This document shows positions 46,332 through 55,390 of a stretch of 64,000 nucleotides of DNA, piece by piece; position 1 is the first letter of the stretch; the number at the start of each line of letters is the position of its first letter. This DNA comes from Acuticoccus sediminis (GTDB lineage: Bacteria > Pseudomonadota > Alphaproteobacteria > Rhizobiales > Amorphaceae). The notes under the pieces were generated by a model. It was not told the origin of the DNA. It did not search any database and was given only the letters and a program-made list of their open reading frames with translations. The stretch lies in assembly GCF_003258595.1 (NCBI RefSeq), contig NZ_QHHQ01000001.1:1054001-1118000 (forward strand), written 5' to 3'. The position numbers and the translations under genes were made by a program.

Positions 46332-47161
46332 CAGCGTCCCTCGAACACCGGCGGGCGCTTCTCGAGGAAGGCGCGGCGCCCCTCGCGGAAATCGGCGCTC
46401 TCGCGGCACGCCAGCGACAATTCCTCGATCCGGGCGAGGTCGCGCGTGGCGGGATCGGCGAGAACCTCGGCGATCGTCGCCTTGCTGGCCTTGACCGACA
46501 GCGGCGCGTTGCCGGCGATGCGCCGTGCCAGCGCCATCGCCGCGCCCCAGAGCGCATCGGGGCCATGCATCTCGTCGACGAGACCCCAGGCGAGCGCGGT
46601 CGCGGCGTCGATGCGGTCGCCCACATAGAGGAGGCGGCGCGTGCGCGAGGGGCCGACCGTCTCGACGAGCCGCTTCAGCCCGTCGTAGCCGTAGGCGATG
46701 CCGAGCCGCGCGGCGGGGACGCCGAACTGCGCATCGGCACCGGCGACGCGGAGGTCGCAGTTGAGCGCCGTCATCAGCCCGCCGCCGAGGCAGTAGCCCC
46801 GGATCGCGGCGATGGTCGGCAGCGGGCTCGCGGCGAGACGCTGCTGGCGCTCCATGAAGCGCGACGGGCCGCGTTTCTCGTCGTCGAAGGCCTCGATGTC
46901 GGCGCCGGAGATGAAGGCGCGGCCGCCGATCCCGGTGAGGACGAAGACGCGCGCCTCGGCCTCGGCGACGGTCAGCGCCTCGATGAGCCCGGCGGTCGCG
47001 AGGTCGTCGAGCGCGTTCATCTTGCCCGGAACCTGGATGGCGGCGACGGCGACGGGGCCGTCGATCGAAAGGCCGACGCGGCCCTCGCCGAATTCCCTCT
47101 GCGGGTACCATTCGGGGGGAAAGGTCGTCGCGGGGGCGGCGATATCGGTGTCGGACATCAC
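46331..47161 (-). CDS. Enoyl-CoA hydratase/isomerase family protein, catalytic glutamates absent (left arm)
   Basis: 276 residues of the crotonase fold. The oxyanion-hole motif FISGADIEAF and LGGGLMTALNCDLRVAGADAQF are present, but the two hydratase glutamates (Glu144 and Glu164 of the rat enzyme) are replaced by Met130 and Ala150. It is unlikely to hydrate enoyl-CoA by the normal mechanism; an isomerase, hydrolase or other crotonase activity is possible. Lies between the second quinone oxidoreductase and second GST genes. Confidence 0.88.
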   Translation of the reverse strand: MMSDTDIAAPATTFPPEWYPQREFGEGRVGLSIDGPVAVAAIQVPGKMNALDDLATAGLIEALTVAEAEARVFVLTGIGGRAFISGADIEAFDDEKRGPSRFMERQQRLAASPLPTIAAIRGYCLGGGLMTALNCDLRVAGADAQFGVPAARLGIAYGYDGLKRLVETVGPSRTRRLLYVGDRIDAATALAWGLVDEMHGPDALWGAAMALARRIAGNAPLSVKASKATIAEVLADPATRDLARIEELSLACRESADFREGRRAFLEKRPPVFEGR

Positions 47162-47165
47162 GGTC

Positions 47166-48149
47166 TCAGGGATGGAGGACGACGGGCGCGTCGAGGGCGC
47201 GGCCCTCGAGCCGGCGGTGCGCCTCGGCGGCTTCGGCGAGGGGGAGCGGGGCGGAGATCGGCGTTTCGAGCGTGCCGTCGAGGAGGACGGCGAACAGCGC
47301 CTCGCTCGCCGCCTTCAGCTCGGCCGGGTCGGCGATGTAGCTGCGCAGGGTCGGCCGCGTCACGATGATCGACTTGGAGTGGAGGCGCTGCAGGTCGAAG
47401 GCGCCGACGTTGCCCGAGCTCGTGCCGTAGCTGATCACCATGCCGCGCGGGCGGATGCAGTCGAGCGACTTCAGGAACGCCGCCTTGCCGATCCCGTCGT
47501 AGATGACGTCCGCGCCCCGATCGCCGGTCAGTTCCATCACGCGGGGCGCGAAGTCTTCGGCGGATGTGTCGATGACGCTTTCGTAGCCGTGCGCCGCTGC
47601 GGTCGCGACTCTGGCGGCGCTGCCGACGGTGCCGATCATGCGGCCGCCGAGCGCTTTGCCCCACTGTCCGAGCACAAGGCCCATCCCGCCGGCGGCGGCG
47701 TGGACGAGCGCCGTCACGCCGGGACGCACGACGAAGAGCCGGCGCAGCAGATATTCCGCCGTCAGCCCGCGCAGCAGGTAGGCGCCGGCGACGTCGTCGG
47801 CGACGCTGTCCGGCAGGGCGATGAGCCGGCCGGCGGGGACCAGCGTATGGCCCGCGTAGCTCGCCCCGCCGATGTAGCCGACGCGGGTGCCGGGCGCGGG
47901 CCCGTCCGTGCCCGGCCCGAGCGCCTCGACGATGCCGGCGGCCATGTGGCCCATCGTGACCGGGAAGGGCTTGGCGCTGTGGGGGCCGCCATGGTCGCCC
48001 TCGCGCTCGTAGATGTCGGCATAGTTGACGCCGATGGCGGTGTTGCGCACCAGCGCCTCGCCATCTCCGGGCGGCGGAAGCTCCACCTCGTCGAGCTGGA
48101 GCACGTCGGGGCCGCCATGGCGGTGGATGCGGACGGCCCGGGTCAGCAT
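47166..48149 (-). CDS. Quinone oxidoreductase family protein (second copy)
   Basis: 327 residues (348 if started at 48212). QOR-type medium-chain reductase: NYADIYEREGDHGG, LVHAAAGGMGLVLGQWGKALG and the VIYDGIGK segment. The upstream 21 codons of the longer frame are AT-rich and look like promoter DNA, so I prefer ATG 48149; the ribosome site is weak. It diverges from the GntR regulator gene and heads the left arm of that module. Confidence 0.87.
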   Translation of the reverse strand: MLTRAVRIHRHGGPDVLQLDEVELPPPGDGEALVRNTAIGVNYADIYEREGDHGGPHSAKPFPVTMGHMAAGIVEALGPGTDGPAPGTRVGYIGGASYAGHTLVPAGRLIALPDSVADDVAGAYLLRGLTAEYLLRRLFVVRPGVTALVHAAAGGMGLVLGQWGKALGGRMIGTVGSAARVATAAAHGYESVIDTSAEDFAPRVMELTGDRGADVIYDGIGKAAFLKSLDCIRPRGMVISYGTSSGNVGAFDLQRLHSKSIIVTRPTLRSYIADPAELKAASEALFAVLLDGTLETPISAPLPLAEAAEAHRRLEGRALDAPVVLHP

Positions 48150-48281
48150 GGGCCGCGCTGGGGGAGCATCATTCCGTCCATCCGTATCGTTTATGATCTT
48201 CTGTGTGTTCAATCATATAATTAACGTATACACAAGAGCGACGAATGCGCTAAGCTGCGGCGCGCCAGACAAAGGACGAGT
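48150..48281. promoter_or_regulatory. Divergent promoter region of the GntR module
   Basis: 132 bases between divergent genes, AT-rich in 48185-48240. On the minus strand 48235-48223 reads TTGTGTATACG around the palindrome GTATAC, close to the TTGTATACAA type of operator used by FCD regulators. A TATAAT sits at 48215-48220 on the plus strand. The likely operator for autoregulation and control of both arms; inference only. Confidence 0.45.
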
Positions 48282-48956
48282 ATGACGCGAGCGAGCGAGA
48301 CCGTGCGGCGGCGGGTGGAGGACGAGATCCGCTACGGGGCCCTGCGCCCCGGCGACACTATCGACGAGCGCTCCCTCGCCGAGCGGTTCGAGGTATCGCG
48401 AACGCCCGCGCGCGAGGCGCTGATCCAGCTCGCCGCCTCCGGACTGGTGGAGCTGCGGCCGCGCCACGGCGCCGTGATCACCCGCGTCGGCGTCACCGAG
48501 GCGATCGCCATGATGGAGACGCTGGTCGCCCTCGAAGGCGAGGCCGCGAGCCTTGCCGCCCGGCGGATGAGCGCTGCGGAGACCGAGCAGCTCGCCATGA
48601 TACATACCGAAAGCCGCGATAGCGTGCGCGCGATGGACAACAAGGCATACATTGATGCCAACACGCGATTCCACGAGGCGATCTACCAGGGCGCCCGCAA
48701 CGCCTACCTCGCCGACCTCATCCGCAACACCCGGCGCCGCATGGCCTTCTACCACGCCTCGAGTCTGAACCAGCGCGCCCGCGTCGAGCGGTCGTGGGAG
48801 GAGCACGGCACCGTCGTGAAGGCCATCGCCGCCGGCGATCCCGACGCCGCCGAGGCGGCAATGCGCGACCACATCCTCTTCGGCGGCCGCGTCTATGCCG
48901 ACCTCGTCGCCGCGCTCCAGCGCCCCGAGGGAGGCCCCGCCGGCGACAAGACCTGA
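48282..48956 (+). CDS. GntR-family regulator, FCD domain
   Basis: 224 residues. Winged helix with the GntR signature (RPGDTIDERSLAERFEVSRTPAREAL, residues about 22-47) followed by an all-helical FCD domain with candidate metal/ligand residues in NTRFHEAIY, FYHASS, EEHGTVVKAI and MRDHI. FCD regulators typically respond to organic acids. RBS AAGGAC before ATG. Diverges from the left arm and precedes the ABC/CoA genes. Confidence 0.92.
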   Translation: MTRASETVRRRVEDEIRYGALRPGDTIDERSLAERFEVSRTPAREALIQLAASGLVELRPRHGAVITRVGVTEAIAMMETLVALEGEAASLAARRMSAAETEQLAMIHTESRDSVRAMDNKAYIDANTRFHEAIYQGARNAYLADLIRNTRRRMAFYHASSLNQRARVERSWEEHGTVVKAIAAGDPDAAEAAMRDHILFGGRVYADLVAALQRPEGGPAGDKT

Positions 48957-49009
48957 CCCGGCGGGGGGCCGTCGGCGTCACTCAACGATAAAACAAGAGG
49001 GAGGACCAA

Positions 49010-50053
49010 ATGCCCATCGACCGCAGACAATTCATCGTCACCACCGCCGCGCTCGCCGCCTCGGCGGCACTCCCGCGCCTCGCCTTCGCCGCACCGTCCC
49101 TCGACGACCTCTACGAGGCCGCCAAGGCGGAAGGGGAGGTGACGTGGTATGTCGTGCCGATGTCCTCGGAGTCGGCGGAGCGCGCCGGCGCCGCGTTCAC
49201 CGCCGCCTATCCCGGCGTCAAGGTGAACGTCGTGCGCTCGACGGCGGAAGTGGCCTTCCAGCGCCTCAACCAGGACATCAGCACCGGCGTCGCCAACTGC
49301 GACGTGCTGACGACGTCCAACATCGCCCACGCCATGGACCTCAAGTCGCGGGACCTTCTCGCGATCTACACGCCGATCCGCAAGGACGAGGTCTTCGAGG
49401 AGTTCCGGGGAATCGACCCGGACGACGCCTACCACGTGTCCGTCGCCGGCCCGATGTCTATCGTCTACAACACCGACAAGGTGACCGAGGTCGACGCGCC
49501 GAAGAACTGGCCCGACCTCCTCGATCCGAAGTGGACCGACCACGTCGCCATCGGCCATCCGGGCTTCTCCGGCTACGTCGGCATGTGGGCGGTGAAGATG
49601 AAGGAGCTCTACGGCTGGGACTTCTTCGAGACGCTCGCCGAGATCAACCCGCACATCGGCCGCTCCTCGATCGACGTCGTCACCACCACCGCCTCGGGCG
49701 AGACGCTGGTCGGCGCCGGGCCGACCGCCTCGGCGCTCATCTCCGCCGCCAAGGGCAACCCGATCGCCGTCATCTATCCGACCGACGGGACCGTGGTCAT
49801 CACCTCGCCGAGCGCCATCCTCGCCGACGCGCCGCATCCCAACGCCGCCCGCCTCTTCAGCGAGTTCCTCCTCGGGCCGGAGTTCGCCGAGGTGGTCGCC
49901 GCCGACTTCGGCAACCCCATCCGCCCCGGCGTCCCGCTCGCGGCGGGCGTGGTGCCCTTCGACGAGATGAAGGTGATCACCGCGACGACGGACCAGATGA
50001 TCAACGGCATCCCCGAGCTCGCCGAAGAATTCCGCGACACGTTCGGGATCTAG
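49010..50053 (+). CDS. ABC importer solute-binding protein, iron/phosphonate type
   Basis: 347 residues. N-terminal DRRQFIVTTAALAAS resembles a Tat signal peptide, ending near ALPRLAFA. The mature protein begins with LDDLYEAAKAEGEVTWY, the FbpA/FutA-like (cluster D, AfuA) pattern. Such proteins bind ferric iron, aminoethylphosphonate or other anions. GGGAGGA lies seven bases before the ATG. With CoA-transferase genes downstream, an organic acid ligand is more likely than iron. Confidence 0.88.
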   Translation: MPIDRRQFIVTTAALAASAALPRLAFAAPSLDDLYEAAKAEGEVTWYVVPMSSESAERAGAAFTAAYPGVKVNVVRSTAEVAFQRLNQDISTGVANCDVLTTSNIAHAMDLKSRDLLAIYTPIRKDEVFEEFRGIDPDDAYHVSVAGPMSIVYNTDKVTEVDAPKNWPDLLDPKWTDHVAIGHPGFSGYVGMWAVKMKELYGWDFFETLAEINPHIGRSSIDVVTTTASGETLVGAGPTASALISAAKGNPIAVIYPTDGTVVITSPSAILADAPHPNAARLFSEFLLGPEFAEVVAADFGNPIRPGVPLAAGVVPFDEMKVITATTDQMINGIPELAEEFRDTFGI

Positions 50054-50056
50054 GCT

Positions 50057-51775
50057 GTGGTCGACATCGCCCCGACCGCGAGGGCGCGCCTTACCGCGCG
50101 CGCCCTCAGGATCGACTGGACCCTCGTGCTGTTTGCGGCCCTCTCCATCGTCCTCGTCTTCCTGGTGGTGGCGCCCCTGACGCGCCTCTTCACCGAGAGC
50201 CTCTCCGATCCCAAGACTGGCGCCCTCACCCTCGGCAACTTCGTCGACGTCGTGTCGCGCAGCCGTTACCTCACCGCCTACTGGCACACCATCCAGCTCG
50301 CCGCCGCCACCGTCGCGCTGTCGCTCCTCTTCGCGCTGCCGATGGCCTGGGCGGTGTCGCGCACGGACATGCCGGGCCGCGGCTTCTTCTACTTCGGCGT
50401 CGTCGGCGCGTTCATCATGCCGCCCTTCCTCGGCGCGATCGGGTGGATCCTGCTCGCCGGTCCCAACGCCGGGTGGCTGAACCAGATCTGGACCGCGCTC
50501 ACCGGGCTCGAAGACCCGCTCGTGGACGTCTTCAGCCTCTGGGGCCTCGCCTTCGTCATCGCCCTCAACGTCTTCCCGCTGATCTTCATCTTCGCCACGT
50601 CCGCGCTCGACCTGATCTCGTCGGAGATGGAGGAGGCGGCGGCGATCCACGGGGCGGGGCCGCTGCGCACCACATGGCTCGTGTCGCTGCCGCTCGCGCT
50701 GCCGGCGATCCTCGGCGCGGTGATGCTGGTCTTCCTGGAGACCATCGCGCTCTACGGCACCCCGGCCCTGATCGCTATCCCGGCGCGCTTCAACGTGGCG
50801 ACGACGCAGCTCACGACGTTCTTCGCCTATCCGGCGAAGATCGAGCTCGCGATGGCCTTCTCGGTTCCGCTGGTGTTCGTCACCATCATCCTCCTCGGTG
50901 CGCAGCGGCTCCTCCTCAGGGGCGGCCACGTGGCGGTGTCGGGCAAGGGCGGGTCGCGTCAGCCGATGCGGATCGGCCGCTGGCGGTGGCTGCTGCTCGC
51001 GCACGGCGCGGTGGTGACGGTCCTCGCGGTCGTCCTGCCGGCGGCCATCCTGGTGTCGACCTCCTTCCAGACGGCCTGGGCCAGGCCGCCGACGCTCTCG
51101 AACCTGACGCTCGCCAACTACCGCGACATCCTCTTCGAACAGGCGACGGTGCGCGACGCGATGGTCAACACGGTCGCCTTCGCCCTCTCGGCGGCGACCC
51201 TTTGCACGGTGCTCGGCTTCGCGGTCGCCTACGCGGCCACAAGGCGCCTCCTGCCGTTCGCGGGCGTCCTCTCGGCGCTGGCGGTCGCGCCGGTCGCGGT
51301 GCCGGGCATCGTGCTCGCGATCTGCTTCTACGCCGCCTATGCCGGTCCGCCGCTGTCGCTCTACGGCTCGGGCGCGATCGTCGTCCTCGCCTTCGTGACG
51401 CGCTTCCTGCCGATCGCCTACGTCTCGTGCGCGTCGGGCGTCCGGAGCCTCAATCCGGAGCTGGAGGAGGCGGTCCTCATCCACGGCGGCTCGCGGCTGC
51501 GCGCGCTGGTCCAGGTGGTCGCGCCGGTGCTGAAGAAATCGCTCTTCGGCGTCTGGATCCTGGTCTTCGTGATCTGCTCGCGCGAGCTCTCCACCGCGAT
51601 GTTCCTGACGAGCCACAACAACCGGGTCATCTCGATCCTCACGCTCGATCTCAGCGAGCAGGGCAAGTACGAGACGCTCGCCGCGATGGGCGTCGTCCTG
51701 CTGGTGGTGACGTCGACGGTGGTGGCCGTCGGAATGCGCCTCATCGGGCGCGACTTCATGCTGCGGAAGAACTGA
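50057..51775 (+). CDS. ABC importer permease, fused two-domain (FbpB-like)
   Basis: 572 residues with two six-helix permease units in one chain. Two EAA loops are visible, EEAAAIHGAGPLRTTWLVSL in the first half and EEAVLIHGGSRLRALVQVV in the second. GTG start four bases after the binding-protein stop. Confidence 0.9.
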   Translation: MVDIAPTARARLTARALRIDWTLVLFAALSIVLVFLVVAPLTRLFTESLSDPKTGALTLGNFVDVVSRSRYLTAYWHTIQLAAATVALSLLFALPMAWAVSRTDMPGRGFFYFGVVGAFIMPPFLGAIGWILLAGPNAGWLNQIWTALTGLEDPLVDVFSLWGLAFVIALNVFPLIFIFATSALDLISSEMEEAAAIHGAGPLRTTWLVSLPLALPAILGAVMLVFLETIALYGTPALIAIPARFNVATTQLTTFFAYPAKIELAMAFSVPLVFVTIILLGAQRLLLRGGHVAVSGKGGSRQPMRIGRWRWLLLAHGAVVTVLAVVLPAAILVSTSFQTAWARPPTLSNLTLANYRDILFEQATVRDAMVNTVAFALSAATLCTVLGFAVAYAATRRLLPFAGVLSALAVAPVAVPGIVLAICFYAAYAGPPLSLYGSGAIVVLAFVTRFLPIAYVSCASGVRSLNPELEEAVLIHGGSRLRALVQVVAPVLKKSLFGVWILVFVICSRELSTAMFLTSHNNRVISILTLDLSEQGKYETLAAMGVVLLVVTSTVVAVGMRLIGRDFMLRKN

Positions 51776-51776
51776 C

Positions 51777-52859
51777 ATGACGACGCTGAGCCTCGACGGC
51801 CTCTCCAAGGCCTACGGCACCTTCACCGCGGTGCATCGCATCTCGCTCACCCTGCGCGACGGCGAGTTCGTCTCGCTGCTCGGCCCGTCCGGCTGCGGCA
51901 AGACGACGACGCTGCGGATGATCGCCGGCTTCATCGTGCCGACCGAAGGGCGCATCGTGCTGGACGGAAGGGACATCTCCACCCCCGCCGGCGTGGTCCC
52001 GCCCGAGCGGCGCGGCATGTCGATGATCTTTCAAAGCTATGCCATCTGGCCCAACATGACGGTCGCGCAGAACGTCGGATTCGGGCTCAAGATGCAGAAG
52101 CTTCCCGCCGCAACGGTCCGGGAGCGGGTCGGTGAGGTCCTCGACGTGGTCAAGCTCGGCCACCTCGCGGGGCGCTACCCGGCCGAGCTTTCCGGCGGGC
52201 AGCAGCAGCGCGTGGCGCTGGCCCGCGCCGTCGCCGTGCAGCCGAAGGTGATGCTGCTCGACGAACCCCTCTCCAACCTCGACGCCAACCTGCGCGAGGA
52301 CATGCGCAGCGAGATCAAGCGAATGCATACCGAATTCGGCATCACCACCGTCTACGTGACCCACGACCAGTCGGAGGCGATGGCGATCTCGGACCGCATC
52401 GCCGTCATGAGCGCCGGACGGATCGAGCAGGTGGCCCCGCCCTACGAGCTCTACGCCCGCCCGCGCACGCGCTTCGCCGCCGAGTTCATCGGCCGCACCA
52501 ACCTCGTCGAGGGGCAGCGGTCGGACGGGCGCGTGCACTTCTCGGCCTTCTCGGTCGACGCGGACGCCGCGGATGGCGAGGGTCAGGTGCTCGCCTCGAT
52601 CCGGCCGCAGAACGTGCGCCTCACGCCGCGCAACGGTGCGGCGGCGCCCCGGGCCGACGGGCAGGTCCTGCTCGCGGCGCGTGTCGGCGAGCGCACCTTC
52701 CTGGGCGAGCGGTGGGACTATGCCCTCAGGCTCGAATGCGAGGGCGGCGGGCCGCCGCTGCGCGCGGCAGCGCCCGCCGAGCAGGTGTTCGACGTCGACG
52801 CGCCGGTCTGGATCACGATCGACCGGGACAGCATCGTCGAAGTGGGGGACGAGCAATGA
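51777..52859 (+). CDS. ABC importer ATP-binding protein (FbpC/PotA-like)
   Basis: 360 residues. Walker A GPSGCGKTT, FQSYAIWPNMTV Q-loop, LSGGQQQRVALARAV signature, VMLLDEPLSNLD Walker B and a C-terminal TOBE domain. Starts one base after the permease stop; the stop overlaps the CoA-transferase start (ATGA), coupling import to CoA activation. Confidence 0.93.
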   Translation: MTTLSLDGLSKAYGTFTAVHRISLTLRDGEFVSLLGPSGCGKTTTLRMIAGFIVPTEGRIVLDGRDISTPAGVVPPERRGMSMIFQSYAIWPNMTVAQNVGFGLKMQKLPAATVRERVGEVLDVVKLGHLAGRYPAELSGGQQQRVALARAVAVQPKVMLLDEPLSNLDANLREDMRSEIKRMHTEFGITTVYVTHDQSEAMAISDRIAVMSAGRIEQVAPPYELYARPRTRFAAEFIGRTNLVEGQRSDGRVHFSAFSVDADAADGEGQVLASIRPQNVRLTPRNGAAAPRADGQVLLAARVGERTFLGERWDYALRLECEGGGPPLRAAAPAEQVFDVDAPVWITIDRDSIVEVGDEQ

Positions 52860-54034
52860 TCCCCGGCGTCACCGGTCCGCTCGACCGCTTCCGCGTGCTC
52901 GACCTGACGCGCATCCGCTCCGGCCCGACCTGCGTCAAGCAGCTCGCCGACTGGGGGGCCGACGTCATCCGCATCGAGCCGCCGAACGACGACAGCGGCT
53001 ACGCCGACCGGTCGAGCTCCGACTTCCAGAACCTGCACCGCAACAAGCGCAGCCTGACGCTGGATCTCAAGTCGTCGGAGGGGCACGACATCCTGATGCG
53101 CCTCGTCGACGGGGCCGACGTCCTGGTGGAGAATTTCCGGCCCAACGTGAAGTCCCGCCTCGGGATCGACTGGGAGAGCCTCCACGCCCGCAATCCGCGC
53201 CTCGTGATGGGCTCCATCTCCGGCTTCGGCCAGACCGGGCCCTACGCCGATCGCCCGGGTTTCGACCAGGTGGCGCAGGGGATGGGCGGGCTCATGTCGG
53301 TGACGGGGCTGAAGGGGCAAGGCCCCGTGCGCGTCGGCATCCCGATCGCCGACCTCACGGCCGGGATGTACTGCGCGATGGGGATCCTCATGGCGCTGCT
53401 CGACCGCGAGCGGACCGGCGTCGGCCAGTGGGTGCACACGAGCCTCCTCCAGGCCCAGGTGGCGATGCTCGACTTCCAGGCCGCGCGGTGGCTGATCGAC
53501 GGCGTGGTGCCCGGCCAGGCCGGCAACGACCACCCGACGGCGACGCCGATGGGCGTCTACCCGACCCGCGACGGCGCCATCAACATCGCCGCCAGCGGAA
53601 CGCGGATGTGGCGCGAGTTCTGCGACATCATCAGCCGCCCGGAGCTGTTCGACGATCCGAGGTACGCCACACCGAAGGCCCGGCTGAAGCACCGCCCCGA
53701 GCTCAACGCCCTCATCGGTGAGATCACCGGAAACATGGCGACGGCGGACCTGAGGGCGGCGCTGGAGGAGAAGTCGATCCCCTGCGGACCCATCTACACC
53801 ATCGACGAGGTGTTCGCCGACCCGCAGGTGCAGCATCTCAACATGGTCGGCGAGGTGGAGCATCCGGCGCGCGGCGCGCAGAAGGTCCTTGCCCAGCCGA
53901 TCGTAATGTCGCAGTCCGAGCCCGTCCTCCACTCGGCGACGCCCGACGCCGGCCAGCACACCGACGCCATCCTGGCCGAGCTGGGCCTGTCCAGTGGTGA
54001 GATCCGCGAACTGAAGGAGCGCCACGTCGTATGA
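52856..54034 (+). CDS. Family III CoA-transferase (CaiB/BaiF type)
   Basis: 392 residues. Seen: FRVLDLTRIRSGPTC, ADVIRIEPP, NKRSLTLDLKS, and GIPIADLTAGMYCAMG with the catalytic Asp of the family, then the C-terminal CGPIYTIDEVFADPQV. It moves CoA onto a carboxylic acid. The ATG at 52856 overlaps the ATPase stop, and its own stop overlaps the crotonase-like start; together they look like a short activation-and-conversion path for an imported acid. Confidence 0.92.
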   Translation: MIPGVTGPLDRFRVLDLTRIRSGPTCVKQLADWGADVIRIEPPNDDSGYADRSSSDFQNLHRNKRSLTLDLKSSEGHDILMRLVDGADVLVENFRPNVKSRLGIDWESLHARNPRLVMGSISGFGQTGPYADRPGFDQVAQGMGGLMSVTGLKGQGPVRVGIPIADLTAGMYCAMGILMALLDRERTGVGQWVHTSLLQAQVAMLDFQAARWLIDGVVPGQAGNDHPTATPMGVYPTRDGAINIAASGTRMWREFCDIISRPELFDDPRYATPKARLKHRPELNALIGEITGNMATADLRAALEEKSIPCGPIYTIDEVFADPQVQHLNMVGEVEHPARGAQKVLAQPIVMSQSEPVLHSATPDAGQHTDAILAELGLSSGEIRELKERHVV

Positions 54035-54852
54035 CACTCGCCGAGCCGAAGCCCGAAGCCGACGGCTACACCCCCCGGATCGTGACCCGGATCGACGGCG
54101 CCGTCGGCTGGATGATCGTCTCCAACCCCCGCCGTCGGAACGCGGTGACGTTCGACATGTGGCGACAGATCCCCGCCGCGATCGCCGGCTTCATGGATGA
54201 CGAGGCGGTGCACGTGATCGCGATCCGCGGCGACGGGGAGGACGCGTTTATCTCCGGTGCCGACATCTCGGAGTTCGGACGCCTGCGCTCGACGCCCGAG
54301 CAGGTGGCCGCCTACGACCGGGTCGGCCGGGAGGCGCACGCGGCGATTTCCGGTGCTGCCAAGCCGACCGTCGCCGTCATCCGCACGTGGTGCGTGGGCG
54401 GCGGCCTCGGCACCGCGCTCGGCTGCGACCTGCGGATCGCCGCCGCCGATACGCGCTTCGCGATCCCCGCCGCCAGGCTCGGCCTCGGCTACCGCTACCC
54501 GGGCATCAAGACGCTCGTCGACGTGGTCGGACCGGCGAACGCGGCGGAGATCTTCTACACCGCCCGCAAGTACGACGCCGAGGAGGCGCTGCGGATGGGC
54601 CTCATCAACCGGATCCTCCCGGTCGACGGGTTCGACGCGGCGGCGGCGGAGTATCTGGCCGCGATCGCCGCCAACGCGCCCCTGACGATCCGCGCCGCCA
54701 AGCTCGCGATCCGCGGGACGCTGGACCGTCCCGCGCCGGAGCAGCAGGCGGCGATCGACGCCGCCGTGCAGGCCTGTTTCGAGAGCGAGGACTACGCCGA
54801 GGGCCGGGCCGCCTTCGCGCAGAAGCGCAAGCCTGTCTTCAAGGGTCGCTGA
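54031..54852 (+). CDS. Enoyl-CoA hydratase/isomerase family protein, catalytic glutamates absent (right arm)
   Basis: 273 residues, closely similar in pattern to the left-arm copy. FISGADISEF oxyanion motif is present; GGGLGTALGCDLRIAAADTRF has Gly127 and FAIPAARLG has Ala147 where hydratases have Glu144 and Glu164. Start overlaps the CoA-transferase stop (ATGA). Likely a CoA-thioester enzyme, reaction unknown. Confidence 0.88.
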   Translation: MTLAEPKPEADGYTPRIVTRIDGAVGWMIVSNPRRRNAVTFDMWRQIPAAIAGFMDDEAVHVIAIRGDGEDAFISGADISEFGRLRSTPEQVAAYDRVGREAHAAISGAAKPTVAVIRTWCVGGGLGTALGCDLRIAAADTRFAIPAARLGLGYRYPGIKTLVDVVGPANAAEIFYTARKYDAEEALRMGLINRILPVDGFDAAAAEYLAAIAANAPLTIRAAKLAIRGTLDRPAPEQQAAIDAAVQACFESEDYAEGRAAFAQKRKPVFKGR

Positions 54853-54913
54853 ACCGCAGCGTTCGCCTCCCCGACGCGCGCCGGTGGGTGAGTGCCGGGC
54901 GAAGGCGCGGGGG

Positions 54914-55189
54914 CTATCGGTCCGGTTCCCCGGTGGGCTGCGGATGTCCGTCCGGGTCCGGACCGGCGGCGCCGCGGATGGTCTTCAGCATGTCGGCGAG
55001 CTCGGCCTCGAGCTCGCGGATGATGTCCTCGTATTCGGCGACCTCCGGGCGCTCTGCCGCGTCGGACCGCGCCTTGAAGAGCGCGAGGGCGGTCTGCGCG
55101 GCGGCATAGTCCTCGCAGATGCTGCGAAACTCCGGATGGCTCAGGAGGAGGCGGCCGATCAGCCCCGCGTCCTGCGGGAAGCGCTTCAT
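54914..55189 (-). CDS. Small helical protein, unknown
   Basis: 91 residues, strongly helical and charged: KRFPQDAGLIGRLLLSHPEF, then EDYAAAQTALALFKARS and a coiled-coil-like EYEDIIRELEAELADML. No membrane segment or signal. The composition and codon pattern look coding, and a similar small family of ~90 residue proteins is common in alphaproteobacteria, but I cannot name it. Start ATG 55189; an upstream ATG at 55225 adds 12 residues. Lies alone, on the opposite strand to its neighbours. Confidence 0.6.
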   Translation of the reverse strand: MKRFPQDAGLIGRLLLSHPEFRSICEDYAAAQTALALFKARSDAAERPEVAEYEDIIRELEAELADMLKTIRGAAGPDPDGHPQPTGEPDR

Positions 55190-55390
55190 GATGCATGCCG
55201 GGCTGGACTGGGGCGATCGCGGCATCGGAGGACCGGGCGGACGTTGGTTGCCTCAGCCTCGCATGGTGTCCCGGCCCCGCCGCAAGTACGTCACCGTATA
55301 TCCGCGCCGACCGATCGTTCGTTGGAGGCGCCGCCGGCTTATCAAGTCGAACTCTTGGGAGTAATATTATGCCGATGCGTGAGGCGCGGT

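Noticed and set aside
48893-51808. 971-codon open frame on the minus strand opposite the ABC importer genes
   Set aside because: Low-complexity His/Arg/Asp-rich translation typical of antisense GC-rich DNA; the plus-strand genes carry the motifs.
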